A DNA stretch of 64,000 bases from Thermococcus sp. (lineage in GTDB: Archaea > Methanobacteriota_B > Thermococci > Thermococcales > Thermococcaceae), in assembly GCF_026991495.1 (NCBI RefSeq), contig NZ_JALXBJ010000012.1:20264-84263 (forward strand). The letters are read 5' to 3'. Of the stretch, positions 7,969 through 16,628 are shown piece by piece. Made by a program: the position numbers and the translations under genes. The first letter of the stretch is position 1, and the number at the start of each line of letters is the position of its first letter. The notes beneath the pieces were generated by a model that saw only the letters and a program-made list of their open reading frames with translations, did no database searches and was not told where the DNA came from.

Positions 7969-9450
7969 TCAGCGGCCAACCACCTTCGCCCAGCCCATGG
8001 CCCTCCTCACAGCTTCCTTCCACCCGCGGTAGAGCTTCTCCCTTGTCTCATCGTCCATCTTCGGCTCAAAGACTTTCTCCGCCCTCCAGAGCTCCTTTAT
8101 CTCCGCCAAGCTTTCCCAGTAGCCAACGGCAAGGCCGGCCAAGTAGGCGGCCCCCAAAGCAGTTGTTTCCTTAACCACGGGCCTGACGACGCGCCTCTTC
8201 AGTACGTCCGCCTGGAACTGCATCAGGAAATCGTTTGAGGTTGCACCGCCATCAACGCGGAGCTCCTTTATGCCAACGAGTTTCTCCATCTCCTCGATAA
8301 CGTCGCGCGTAAGGTATGCTATGGCCTCGAGGGTGGCCCTGGCGAGGTGCTCCCTGCCCGTTCCGCGCGTTATGCCGATTATCAGCCCGCGCGCGAACTG
8401 ATCCCAGTAGGGTGCCCCGAGGCCGACGAAGGCCGGCACGAAGTAAACCCCCTCGTTGCTCCTCAGCTTTCTTGCGAGCCCTTCCGTTTCGGAGGCGTGT
8501 TTGATTATCCTTATTCCGTCCCTGAGCCACTGAACCGCGGCGCCTGTTACGAAAACGCTCCCTTCGAGGGCGTAGGTGACCTTCCCGTTGAGGCCCCATG
8601 CAATAGTTGTGAGCAGGTTGTCGGAATAGCGGACGGTCTTCCCTGTGTTTGCGAGGATGAAGCTCCCGGTCCCGTAGGTTGCCTTCACCATTCCAGTCTC
8701 GAAAGCCGCCTGTCCGAAGAGCGCGGCCTGCTGGTCGCCGGCGTCTCCGCCCACCGGGATTTCGGCACCGATTACGCCCCTCTTCGTGTAGCCGTAGACC
8801 TCGCTCGACTCCCTCACCTCAGGGAGAACGCCCTCCGGAATGTCGAAGAGCTCAAGTAGCTCGTCGTCCCACTCCAGCTTTTTGATGTTGAAGAGCATCG
8901 TCCTGGAGGCGTTGGAGTAGTCGGTGACGTGCTCACCGGTGAGGCGGTAGATTAGGAAGGTATCCACCGTCCCGAAGAGGGCCTCACCCCTCTCAGCTTT
9001 CTCCCTCAGGCCGGGCACGTTGTCGAGGAGCCACTTGAGCTTGCTCGCGGAAAAGTATGCATCGGGCACGAGACCGGTCTTCTCCTTGATGAGGCTTCCG
9101 TACTCGCGCTTTACCTCCTCCACCATCTCAGCCGTCCTCCTGCACTGCCAGACTATGGCGTTGTAGAGCGGCCTTCCGCTTTTGTCCCAGACTATCGTCG
9201 TCTCGCGCTGGTTGGTAACGCCCATGGCGGTTATCTGCGCCGGCTCAATCTTTGCCCTCTCAATGGCCGTCCTTATCGCCCTCAGCTGCGCCTCCCATAT
9301 CTCCTCCGGGTCGTGCTCCACCCAGCCGGGCTTTGGATAGTGCTGCGGAAACTCGTACTGACCGAGTCCGAGGACGTTGCTCTCCCTGTCGAAGAGTATC
9401 GCCCGAGCTGAGGTAGTCCCCTCGTCGAGTGAGAGTACGAACTTCTCCAT
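7969..9450 (-). CDS. glpK: Glycerol kinase
   Basis: Phosphorylates glycerol to glycerol-3-phosphate with ATP. The 493-residue FGGY-family protein has the N-terminal phosphate motif [27 protein letters not shown], and the glycerol-binding Arg-Glu of that motif. Further signatures are [13 protein letters not shown] and the FGGY motif region [19 protein letters not shown]. Full family length, ATG start after a GGTGG site. It lies upstream of the GlpA operon on the same strand and downstream of two GDPD genes, so the cluster covers both glycerol and glycerophosphodiester use. Confidence 0.96.
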   Translation of the reverse strand: MEKFVLSLDEGTTSARAILFDRESNVLGLGQYEFPQHYPKPGWVEHDPEEIWEAQLRAIRTAIERAKIEPAQITAMGVTNQRETTIVWDKSGRPLYNAIVWQCRRTAEMVEEVKREYGSLIKEKTGLVPDAYFSASKLKWLLDNVPGLREKAERGEALFGTVDTFLIYRLTGEHVTDYSNASRTMLFNIKKLEWDDELLELFDIPEGVLPEVRESSEVYGYTKRGVIGAEIPVGGDAGDQQAALFGQAAFETGMVKATYGTGSFILANTGKTVRYSDNLLTTIAWGLNGKVTYALEGSVFVTGAAVQWLRDGIRIIKHASETEGLARKLRSNEGVYFVPAFVGLGAPYWDQFARGLIIGITRGTGREHLARATLEAIAYLTRDVIEEMEKLVGIKELRVDGGATSNDFLMQFQADVLKRRVVRPVVKETTALGAAYLAGLAVGYWESLAEIKELWRAEKVFEPKMDDETREKLYRGWKEAVRRAMGWAKVVGR

Positions 9451-9500
9451 GCCACCACCAAGAATTAAGAAAGGCGGGAGGATATATTAGGGATTCGGTC

Positions 9501-10241
9501 TCACCTGAGACCAAGGGAACTGAGGTAGCTGATCATCCTCTCGACGTCGTTGGCTATAACCCCATCGAAGAGCCCGCCCAGCCTGATGAGGTTGTCGTTC
9601 TGGTAGTAGAGCTCCTCGTTGAGTGGCCAGAGGAGAACCTTTAAGCCAGCTTTCTTGACCATCTGGAGGGCCCCAACGGTCTTCTCGACGCCGAGGATGG
9701 CTAAAGCGTCTATCGGCGCGTTGATTGACCAGGGGCTTACCCTGGGCATCAGCTCCGGCAGTTTTGCTATCGTCTCCTCGCGGTCGATGAGTATTCCTAT
9801 CCTCGTTTCCGGGTCGAGCTTTCTGTACTTTTCAAGGGCATCGAGATGGAACGATGAAACTACAACCCTCTCCGGGCTGTGGGCCCTTACTATCTCAGCA
9901 GTTCTCTCGACGGCATCCGCGTCCTTAATCTCGACGTTTATGATTGCCTCCCTGGGAAGGGCCTCAAAGACCTCCTCCAAAGTTGGTATCCTCTCCCCGT
10001 TTCCGAAGTCGAGCCCTTTAAGCTCTTCCAAGGTCATCTCCTTGACTCTACCGCTCCCGTTGCTCGTCCTGTCAACGGTCTCGTCGTGGATTACAACGAC
10101 TTCCCCGTCCTTCGTGAGCCAGACGTCGAGCTCGACTCCATCGGCTCCTGCCTCGATGGCCTTTTTGAAGGCCAAGAGGGTGTTCTCAGGGTATTTGGCT
10201 GAGTACCCCCTGTGACCGAGCACCAAGATCTTGCCTCCCAT
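9501..10241 (-). CDS. Glycerophosphodiester phosphodiesterase
   Basis: Hydrolyses glycerophosphodiesters to glycerol-3-phosphate and an alcohol. GDPD TIM-barrel signature: [15 protein letters not shown] (catalytic His, Arg, Glu), [23 protein letters not shown] (metal-binding Glu, Asp and catalytic His), then NVEIKD. ATG at 10241 is preferred because GGTGATCT supplies the ribosome binding site; an in-frame GTG at 10250 is part of that site. The start lies 56 bases inside the end of the upstream GDPD gene, in another frame, so the two are probably coupled. No signal peptide, hence cytoplasmic. Confidence 0.93.
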   Translation of the reverse strand: MGGKILVLGHRGYSAKYPENTLLAFKKAIEAGADGVELDVWLTKDGEVVVIHDETVDRTSNGSGRVKEMTLEELKGLDFGNGERIPTLEEVFEALPREAIINVEIKDADAVERTAEIVRAHSPERVVVSSFHLDALEKYRKLDPETRIGILIDREETIAKLPELMPRVSPWSINAPIDALAILGVEKTVGALQMVKKAGLKVLLWPLNEELYYQNDNLIRLGGLFDGVIANDVERMISYLSSLGLR

Positions 10242-10968
10242 GCAGATCACCGTAGTGACCTTCTCGCTCGCCGTAAAAAACCTTTCTTAGCCTCGCCGGG
10301 TCGTCGGAGATTACGGCGTCGACGAAGGGGAGGAACCTCGGAACCCACGAAAGCTCGTCCATCTCGTAGTTCCAGAGGTAGATCCGAAGCCCGCGCTTTC
10401 GGAGGACTCTCATGAGCGAGACCACGGCGTTGTAGCCTATATAGGAGACAGCGTCGATGGGTACGTGGAGGGAGTGCAAGCCCTTAAGTCTCGGGATCCA
10501 GGGAATGGAAGAGTAGCCGACTATGGAGAAGCCCACCCTGCAGTCTGGGCACTCACGGAGAAGGGAGAGGATTATCTCAGGTGAATCCGCCGAGAAAATG
10601 GCCCGTTCAACAGCCCCAGCCCGTTCGAGAGTTCTTACTACCCCCTCAGACGTTTCCGCTTCCTTAACGTCCACGTCAAAGACAGCACTTGGAAAGCTCC
10701 TCACAACGCCGTCAACGGTGGGTATCATCTTCCCGAGGGGGTGAAGCCGCCTGAGCTCCGCGAGGGTGAGGTTCCTAAGCCGGTAGGTTCTGCCACCTGA
10801 GCGAAAGCCCTCATCGTGGTGGACGACGAGCTTTCCGTCAGCAGTCATCCTGACGTCGAACTCCACTCCGTCTGCGTACCTCAGCGCCCTTCGAAAAGCC
10901 GGAATCGTGTTCTCAAGTTCTCCCCTAAAGCCCCTGTGACCGAGTATGAAAAGTTTTTCACTGTCCAT
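10186..10968 (-). CDS. Second glycerophosphodiester phosphodiesterase
   Basis: Divergent GDPD paralogue: [43 protein letters not shown] and [10 protein letters not shown] keep the catalytic His pair and the metal-binding acids. The last 20 or so codons read through the start of the next gene in a different frame, giving an odd basic tail ([18 protein letters not shown]). This could be a genuine overlap or the result of an ancestral frameshift near the 3' end. Start at ATG 10968 rather than 10977, which would abut its ribosome binding site. A palindromic CTTAAAAG near 11009-11016 can serve as TATA box for this gene and for the divergent transporter. Confidence 0.88.
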   Translation of the reverse strand: MDSEKLFILGHRGFRGELENTIPAFRRALRYADGVEFDVRMTADGKLVVHHDEGFRSGGRTYRLRNLTLAELRRLHPLGKMIPTVDGVVRSFPSAVFDVDVKEAETSEGVVRTLERAGAVERAIFSADSPEIILSLLRECPDCRVGFSIVGYSSIPWIPRLKGLHSLHVPIDAVSYIGYNAVVSLMRVLRKRGLRIYLWNYEMDELSWVPRFLPFVDAVISDDPARLRKVFYGEREGHYGDLHGRQDLGARSQGVLSQIP

Positions 10969-11068
10969 AGGTGGCATCTCCCCTGCCGCCCAAAGATGGG
11001 CTGAAAACCCTTAAAAGCTTCCCCGCCCAAACCTGTTATGCTATAATTTATACCGTGGGGTGATCCCT

Positions 11069-12385
11069 GTGTCCAACGATGAGAAGAGGTTTAAATGGAG
11101 CGTTATCTTGGGCCTCGCGTTCTTGGGCTTCAGCATGAGCACCGGCTGGGCGCTGAACAAGGGGTACTCCTTTAAACTGATAGAGCACTCCTACACCTAC
11201 TCCCCCCTGATCATCGGAACCATCCTGTCCCTTCAGGGTCTCATAGGAAGCATAGTCCCCATACTCTCCGGCTACTACAGCGACGTTCACAGCTCAAAGC
11301 ACGGCAAGAGAAAGCCCCTGATACTCGTCGGCGGCATCCTCGGCGCTTTGGCGACCGCCACCATATACACCGTCTACATAGCCCACGCCAGCATAGTGGT
11401 CTTTGCACTCGCGTTGGCGTTCTTCTTCTTCTCGCTGTACTTCTACTCACCGCTCTACCGCGCCCTCCTTCCAGAGGTGGTTCACAGCGGTGCCAGGGGG
11501 ACTGCCAGCGGGGTAATAACGCTATTCGAGTGGATGGGCAACCTCGTCCTCTTCGGCTCGATAGCCTTCCTCGCCGCCAAGGCCTCACACCTGTACCCCA
11601 AAGCAGGGGATCAGATAGAGGCAATGATAGAGGCCAACTACCTCGTGATACCCTTCATAGTCGTCGGCCTCATGCTCCTCATCTCGGCGGCGTACATATA
11701 CTTCTACATAAAGGAGCCAGAGAAACCGGCGGCTCAGGCTGAGATAAGCCTCTGGAGCTATTTAGGGGAGATCTTCAGGGACAGGGAGTTCACCAACTTC
11801 TACCTAGTTCAGATACTGTTCTGGCTGAGCTTTGAATTCATAGCCGTCTTCATGTTCGGTATCCTCAGGTCGGTCCTCAACACCGAGAAGGTCACGGCAG
11901 CCGGCAACGTCCTCATGGCCCTCTTCAACGTTACCGTTCTCATAGGTGCGGTCACCGGCGGGCCCCTCTACGACAGGATCGGGAGGAGGAAGTCAATACT
12001 CGTCGGGGGCGTGGTGTTCCTCGTGCCCTTCCTCATTGGCTGGTTCGTCCACACCTTCGGCCAGATGATGGTCCTCATTGGACTGGGGGGCATAGGATGG
12101 GGCATCTTCGTGGCGACCTCATGGCCCGTGGTCGGCGACATGCTCAGCAAGTACCAGCGCGAGGAGCTCAACGGCATCTACTACGGCGTCTTTGAGGCCG
12201 CAAAATCCTTCCCGGTCTTCATCGCGGCAATAACCGGCGGCATCATAGTCTACTTGACCGGCGGGGCAAGCTTCACCGAGGCCAACTTCAACTACAGGAT
12301 CCTCTTCCCAGTGGGTGCCCTCTTCATAATAATCGCCCTCCCCCTGATATGGAGCATGAAGCACCTCGACGTTGAGAAGGGTTAA
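11069..12385 (+). CDS. MFS transporter, GPH/SLC45-like
   Basis: Twelve-helix permease of 438 residues. The loop after helix 2 reads SGYYSDVHSSKHGKRKPLILVGG, the motif A form found in glycoside-pentoside-hexuronide and SLC45-type symporters; a weaker copy, GPLYDRIGRRKSILVGG, follows helix 8. Start at GTG 11069 with GGGGTGATC just upstream. It is divergent from the two GDPD genes and shares their promoter gap. From context it may import glycerol, a glycerophosphodiester or a sugar; the sequence does not settle which. Its stop codon overlaps the TATA box of the downstream MntA-HepT operon. Confidence 0.85.
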   Translation: MSNDEKRFKWSVILGLAFLGFSMSTGWALNKGYSFKLIEHSYTYSPLIIGTILSLQGLIGSIVPILSGYYSDVHSSKHGKRKPLILVGGILGALATATIYTVYIAHASIVVFALALAFFFFSLYFYSPLYRALLPEVVHSGARGTASGVITLFEWMGNLVLFGSIAFLAAKASHLYPKAGDQIEAMIEANYLVIPFIVVGLMLLISAAYIYFYIKEPEKPAAQAEISLWSYLGEIFRDREFTNFYLVQILFWLSFEFIAVFMFGILRSVLNTEKVTAAGNVLMALFNVTVLIGAVTGGPLYDRIGRRKSILVGGVVFLVPFLIGWFVHTFGQMMVLIGLGGIGWGIFVATSWPVVGDMLSKYQREELNGIYYGVFEAAKSFPVFIAAITGGIIVYLTGGASFTEANFNYRILFPVGALFIIIALPLIWSMKHLDVEKG

Positions 12386-12420
12386 ATATCTCTCCCCCAC
12401 AATTTCTTTGGGTGAAGAAG

Positions 12421-12714
12421 GTGAGAATCCTTAAAGAGATAAGGGAAATCCTCCGGGAGCACATGGACGAACTAAAATCGAAGTACGGCGTTCGCACCAT
12501 TGAGATTTTCGGGTCCTATGCCCGAGGAGAGCAGGGAAAAGACGGCGACCTCGACCTTCTCGTCGAGTTCGAAAAACCTGCGGGGTTATTGACGATTTCG
12601 ATGCTCCAGGTTTACCTCTCAGACCTGCTCGGGATTGAAGTGGACGTCATCCCCCAGGACTCCCTAAGACGGGAGCTGTGGAAGAGCGTGAAGAGGGAGG
12701 CAGTGGGGATATGA
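12421..12714 (+). CDS. mntA: MntA-type nucleotidyltransferase antitoxin
   Basis: Minimal nucleotidyltransferase. FGSYARGEQGKDGDLDLLVE contains the GS-x10-D-x-D signature of MntA antitoxins, which neutralise HepT toxins by AMP transfer to a tyrosine. About 97 residues, usual length. Start taken at GTG 12421, 5 bases after GGTGA; GTG 12412 is the alternative. TTAAATATC at about 12382-12390, overlapping the transporter stop, is a likely TATA box. The stop overlaps the ATG of the HepT remnant (ATGA), as in intact hepT/mntA pairs, although here the antitoxin comes first. Confidence 0.88.
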   Translation: MRILKEIREILREHMDELKSKYGVRTIEIFGSYARGEQGKDGDLDLLVEFEKPAGLLTISMLQVYLSDLLGIEVDVIPQDSLRRELWKSVKREAVGI

Positions 12715-12929
12715 GACGCTGCGATCAAGCCGCAAAAGCCGTGCCTCCAGAGGTTCGTGAAAAGTACCCCGAGATACCCTGGAGGGCAATAGCCGGGAGG
12801 AGAGACCGGCTGATTCATGGATATTTTGGTGTAAACCCCAAAACCGTCTGGATAACCGTCGTCAAGGATCTTCCTCCGCTGAAGGATGCGCTCAAGAAGA
12901 TCCCCAAAGGGGAGGGTGATGAGAGATGA
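12711..12929 (+). pseudogene. hepT: HepT (HEPN/DUF86) toxin lacking its N-terminal half
   Basis: The visible 72 residues align with the C-terminal part of DUF86 proteins: EVREKYPEIPWRAIAGRRDRLIHGYFGV, followed by VWITVVKDLPPLKDAL. The RNase motif R-x4-H-x-Y (RDRLIHGY) and its AMP-acceptor Tyr are intact. Normal HepT proteins have about 60 further residues before this point, forming the first helices. Here MRRCDQ joins directly to AAKAVPPEVR, as if an internal deletion fused the start to mid-gene. No missing part is visible in other frames upstream, where mntA lies. Either a decayed toxin or a shortened variant; ATGA overlaps on both sides keep it in the operon. Confidence 0.7.
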
Positions 12930-13789
12930 TTGCACAGATCGTGATAATCCTCGTTTTGCTATTCTTCCTATTCGTGATCTTCGTCGCTTACAAGATGGTC
13001 AAGCCCCCGCGCTTTATAGGGGACTGGACGCCTAAAGATCTTGGCTTCGACTACGAGGACGTAACCTTCGAGAGCGGGGACGGGCTCAAGCTCAGTGGCT
13101 GGTGGATAGACAACGGGAGCGAGAAGACGGTTATACCTCTCCACGGCTACACGAGGAGCAGGTGGGACGACGTCTACATGAAGCCCGTCACCGAGTTCCT
13201 GCTGAAGGAGGGCTACAACGTCCTGACCTTCGACTTCCGTGCCCACGGAAAGAGCGAGGGAAACTACACGACGGTCGGCGATAGGGAAATCGAGGACGTT
13301 AGGGGGGCCGTTGAGTGGCTGGTCGAGAACCACCCGGAGAGGGCGAAGAGGATAGGACTCGTTGGCTTCTCCATGGGCGCGGTGCTGACGATAAGGGCCC
13401 TCGCTGAGATAAACGGGGTCTGCTGCGGCGTCGCCGATTCACCCCCAATAGACATGGACAGGACGGGGGCGAGGGGCCTGAAGTACTTTGCAAACCTCCC
13501 GGAGTGGCTCTACACCTTCGTCAAGCCCCTCACAAAGCTCGTCAGCGGTGCAAGAGAGCTCAACGTAATGGACTACGCCGATAAGGTCAGAAAACCGCTC
13601 CTCCTGATACAGGGCGACAGCGACCCCCTCATTAAAGTGGATGAGGTTAGGGCCTTCTACGAGAAAAACAGGGGGGTCAACCCGGACGTCGAGCTCTGGG
13701 TCACTGATGCCCCCCACGTGAGGACGCTCAAGCTCCACCCTGAGGAATGGAAGGCCAAAGTGGGAGAGTTCTTCAGGAAATACCTCTGA
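12926..13789 (+). CDS. Membrane-anchored alpha/beta hydrolase
   Basis: Serine hydrolase of the alpha/beta fold. One N-terminal transmembrane helix (residues 3-23), then the oxyanion motif LHGYTRSRWD, FDFRAHGKSEG, the nucleophile elbow GFSMG (Ser149), an Asp in GDSDPL, and a His in DAPHVRT. It resembles bacterial BAAT/prolyl-oligopeptidase-like hydrolases annotated as peptidase or esterase; the substrate is not evident. ATG 12926 overlaps the HepT stop, with GGAGGGTGATG as ribosome binding site, so it is the third gene of the mntA-hepT operon. A hairpin with a T tract follows the stop. Confidence 0.87.
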   Translation: MIAQIVIILVLLFFLFVIFVAYKMVKPPRFIGDWTPKDLGFDYEDVTFESGDGLKLSGWWIDNGSEKTVIPLHGYTRSRWDDVYMKPVTEFLLKEGYNVLTFDFRAHGKSEGNYTTVGDREIEDVRGAVEWLVENHPERAKRIGLVGFSMGAVLTIRALAEINGVCCGVADSPPIDMDRTGARGLKYFANLPEWLYTFVKPLTKLVSGARELNVMDYADKVRKPLLLIQGDSDPLIKVDEVRAFYEKNRGVNPDVELWVTDAPHVRTLKLHPEEWKAKVGEFFRKYL

Positions 13790-13815
13790 GGGGCACTTGA
13801 GCCCTCATCTTTTTT
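13788..13815 (+). terminator. Hairpin plus T-tract terminator
   Basis: GAGGGGC at 13788-13794 can pair with GCCCTC at 13801-13806, followed within 3 bases by six T (13810-13815). It begins at the hydrolase stop codon. Archaeal termination needs mainly the T tract; the hairpin makes this one look bacterial. Confidence 0.6.
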
Positions 13816-13851
13816 GGAGGTTCCCAAGTCCTTTTATTGGGGTGAAAAAGG

Positions 13852-15081
13852 TCACTGGAGCCTCTTAATTGCCCAGTTGTACAGGAGCACCACTATCAGG
13901 AGCATCACCAGGGAGTTTATTGCAATCCACACGACATCCGGAAAGACCTCACTCGGAGGCCTGTGGTAGATCTCCAGGAGCCGGAGATCCTTGACTGCCG
14001 TGCCGAGCGGGAAGTAGTCCGCTATCGGCCTCGCCCACCTGGGCAGTATGCTTTCTGGAATGACTATGGCAGCTAAGAAGAGCAGGGGCATCGAGAGCAG
14101 GTTCACGAGGGCGTTCGTTGCCTTCATGCTCCTTGTTCCCATCGCTATCGCCAGACCCAGGCTCATCGAGAAGACCGCTGAAAGAGCTATTATGAGCCAT
14201 CCCGTGGGGCCGGGGAAGACAGTCTCCTTAAACACCGCCTTGGAGTAGCCTATCCCTATCAGTATGCTCGCCGTTATCACTATGAAGGTCGAGAGCATCT
14301 TGCCCACGAGGAAGTCCCAGGCGGTGGCGGGTGAGGCGGCGATCCTCCTCAGCGTTCCCTTCTCGATCTCCTCGAATAGAAGGTTCGAAACCGTCAGCAT
14401 CGTTGCGAATAGGAACTGGATGCCTATGAAGCTCGTCACGTAGAACTTTATCGGTGATGGCCTCTCCCCCTTGACCGCCTCCTCCCTGAGGCTTATGGGG
14501 TCTATCAGCCCCATCATGTACGCCCTTAGCATGGAAGGCGAGAGGTTTGCGGAGAGGTTCTTTGGCAGATAAGCTTCAACGTATCCGAGAGTGATGTTGA
14601 GCTTTCTGTAGGCCATTTCCCTCTCGAACTCCGAGAAGAAGCCCTTCACGACCCCGCTCGCTATCTGGTACTTCTGGGGGTCGCTCCTGTCGAAGTAAGC
14701 GTAAACCTTTCCCTGTAAACCACTGCTCACGTTCTCACCGAATCCCTGAGGGAAAAGCAACAGAACGTCAACCCTTCCTGCTTTTACGGCTTTCAGTCCG
14801 GCGCTCTCGTCTGGATACCTGGTTATGCGGAAAATCCTCTGGCCGTCAACGCTCACGTTCTCCATTATGCCGATCAGCGTTGACGCCGTGAAGGGGGCGC
14901 TCTCGTTGAAGTAAACTGCCCCAACGTGAACCACCACCGGGGGACTCGAACCGCCCCATATGGCCCCGAGCAGGGTCACCCACATGAGCGGGAAGACGAA
15001 TATCCAGAACACGGCCATTCTGTCCCTTCTCGTCTCCCTCAAGTCCTTCACGACTATGCCCTTAACGGCCCTCGCCTTCAT
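13852..15081 (-). CDS. ABC-2 type transporter permease
   Basis: Permease subunit of an ABC-2 exporter: one N-terminal helix (about residues 23-43, FWIFVFPLMWVTLLGAIWGG), a large outside domain of about 170 residues, then five helices ending near the C-terminus (LVMLLIVVLLYNWAIKRLQ). This is the usual arrangement of YhgE/DrrB-like exporters. ATG overlaps the ATPase stop by 4 bases, so it is coupled to the ATPase. Substrate unknown. A TTTTT stretch on the minus strand at 13845-13849 lies just after the stop. Confidence 0.9.
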   Translation of the reverse strand: MKARAVKGIVVKDLRETRRDRMAVFWIFVFPLMWVTLLGAIWGGSSPPVVVHVGAVYFNESAPFTASTLIGIMENVSVDGQRIFRITRYPDESAGLKAVKAGRVDVLLLFPQGFGENVSSGLQGKVYAYFDRSDPQKYQIASGVVKGFFSEFEREMAYRKLNITLGYVEAYLPKNLSANLSPSMLRAYMMGLIDPISLREEAVKGERPSPIKFYVTSFIGIQFLFATMLTVSNLLFEEIEKGTLRRIAASPATAWDFLVGKMLSTFIVITASILIGIGYSKAVFKETVFPGPTGWLIIALSAVFSMSLGLAIAMGTRSMKATNALVNLLSMPLLFLAAIVIPESILPRWARPIADYFPLGTAVKDLRLLEIYHRPPSEVFPDVVWIAINSLVMLLIVVLLYNWAIKRLQ

Positions 15082-15965
15082 TCCAATCCCCTCCCGGTCA
15101 GCTTGAGGAACACGTCCTCAAGGCTCGGCTCCTCAATCCGAATACTCCTGATCTCGCTCCCGCCCTCCACTAGGGCCTCGACTACTTTAGGCAGTGCCTT
15201 TCTTGCATCCTCAACGGAGACCCTGAGAACGTTTTCCCTCTCTATGGCCCTGAACTCCCTGAGTATTGCCTCAGTTCCCCGAAGAATCCCCTCGACGTGG
15301 ATAACGCTCTCGTTGCCAGCGAGCCTTTTGAGCTCCTCGGGGGTTCCGACCGCTATCACCTGCCCCTCGTTCATTATCGCCACCCTGTCGGCCAAAGCTT
15401 CCGCCTCCTCCATGTAATGAGTCGCCAGCAGAACAGTTTTCCCCTCCTCTCTAAACTCCTTTATCAGCTCCCACAGCTCCCTTTTAGAGGGCACGTCAAG
15501 GCCTGTTGAAGGCTCGTCGAGAACCAGTACCCTCGGGTCGTAGAGGAGGGCAACCGCGAGGTTCAACCTCTTTTTGAAGCCACCGCTCAGCTCCTTAGCC
15601 TTCTTTTTGGCCGGGAGCTTAAACCTCTCGATGAGCTCGTCCACCCTCTTTCCAGGGACGTCGTAGAGGTCGGCGTAGAACTCAAGGTTTTCCCTGACTG
15701 TCAGGTCGTCGTAGGCCAAACTCTCCTGGGGGGCATAGCCGATGAGACGGGCGGTCTTCTTTGAGAGGGATTCCCCAAAGACCCTTATCTCGCCTGAGTC
15801 GTAGGAGAGTCCCTCGGCGAGGATCCTTATGAGCGTTGTTTTTCCGGCACCGTTGGGCCCGAGGAGCGCGAACACCTCCCCCTCATCGACGTCGAGGTTT
15901 ATTCCGTTGAGCGCAATGAAGTTCCCGTAGCTCTTCCTCAGGCCCCTAACTTCAATGGCCCTCAT
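15078..15965 (-). CDS. ABC transporter ATP-binding protein
   Basis: ATPase of the exporter above. Walker A GPNGAGKTT (about residues 37-45), Q-loop in YAPQES, signature LSGGFKKRL (Phe in place of the usual Gln), Walker B VLVLDEPSTGLD, and the switch His in LLATHYMEEAE. A C-terminal extension of about 80 residues follows, typical of the drug/lipid exporter (DRA) group. Start at ATG 15965 after GTGGTG; upstream GTGs belong to that site. A TATA-like CTTTATATCC on the minus strand lies near 16000. Confidence 0.93.
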   Translation of the reverse strand: MRAIEVRGLRKSYGNFIALNGINLDVDEGEVFALLGPNGAGKTTLIRILAEGLSYDSGEIRVFGESLSKKTARLIGYAPQESLAYDDLTVRENLEFYADLYDVPGKRVDELIERFKLPAKKKAKELSGGFKKRLNLAVALLYDPRVLVLDEPSTGLDVPSKRELWELIKEFREEGKTVLLATHYMEEAEALADRVAIMNEGQVIAVGTPEELKRLAGNESVIHVEGILRGTEAILREFRAIERENVLRVSVEDARKALPKVVEALVEGGSEIRSIRIEEPSLEDVFLKLTGRGLE

Positions 15966-16126
15966 CAACTTCACCACTATACACTACGCTCCCAAAGGAT
16001 ATAAAGCCCCGTGAAACTCTGGAATTCAGAGTAAACAGGATAGAGAAACTTAAGATGGACGACCCCCTGTTGTTATTCTCCCAAAAAGCATAAATATCCC
16101 ACGGTGAATGATAATCCGGTGATAGA

Positions 16127-16450
16127 ATGGACTTCGACCTCTTTATGGAGAGGTACGGCTACACAGTTCTCCTGATAGTTTTGGGAGCCGGGTCTATAGT
16201 CGGCATCTTCGCACTCTTGGGCTACAACCTCGTAAAGATGGGGCACTTTACGAGGGAGGAGCTGCTGACGTTCCTGCTCATCCTTGTGATCGCCAGCGTA
16301 ATAGCCGCCTACTTCGGCAGGTTCATGAACACCCTCACAACGATAGCGAGCAGGGTGGGCTACCACTACAGGGCCAAGGTCTTTGAGGACAAGAAGAAGC
16401 TTGAAAGGGAGCGCGAAAAGCTTAGGGAGGAGGGAGGGAAGCTCTACTGA
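16127..16450 (+). CDS. Small two-helix membrane protein
   Basis: Unrecognised 107-residue protein: two hydrophobic helices (about residues 11-33 and 45-64) followed by a charged, Lys/Glu-rich coiled-coil tail (FEDKKKLEREREKLREEGG). The ATG follows a CCGGTGATAGA site and a TATA-like GCATAAATATC near 16087-16097. It is divergent from the ABC exporter operon and stands alone. Function unknown. Confidence 0.8.
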   Translation: MDFDLFMERYGYTVLLIVLGAGSIVGIFALLGYNLVKMGHFTREELLTFLLILVIASVIAAYFGRFMNTLTTIASRVGYHYRAKVFEDKKKLEREREKLREEGGKLY

Positions 16451-16558
16451 GGCCTCGGCTAACCCTCTTCTCCTCACCGGTCAGCGTGGCTAACGCTCGT
16501 CATCGGCCCCTCCTGGATAGGGGGAACCTTTTAAAAATCAACCTCCGAAACGGCGGAG

Positions 16559-16613
16559 GGGATGAAGAGCGTTTACCGGTCTGATGGATGATGAGACTGG
16601 CACTGGCGGACCC
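16559..16613 (+). ncRNA. Candidate C/D box sRNA (sRNA 1)
   Basis: Archaeal C/D layout: C box GGGATGA (16559-16565, one mismatch to RTGATGA), D' CTGA (16581-16584), 3-base spacer, perfect C' ATGATGA (16588-16594), and D-like CGGA (16607-16610). Guide intervals are 15 and 12 bases. A TATA-like CTTTTAAAAAT at 16529-16538 sits about 25 bases upstream, fitting an independent promoter. The terminal stem is weak and the D box is off consensus, so this is less secure than the candidate at 44194. No target could be assigned by eye. Confidence 0.45.
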
Positions 16614-16628
16614 AAAAGGGAAGGGGGA

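Noticed and set aside
16017..16031. Palindrome CTCTGGAATTCAGAG upstream of the ABC exporter promoter
   Set aside because: Only 5-bp arms and a single occurrence in the window; position near the TATA box is suggestive but not enough to call an operator.
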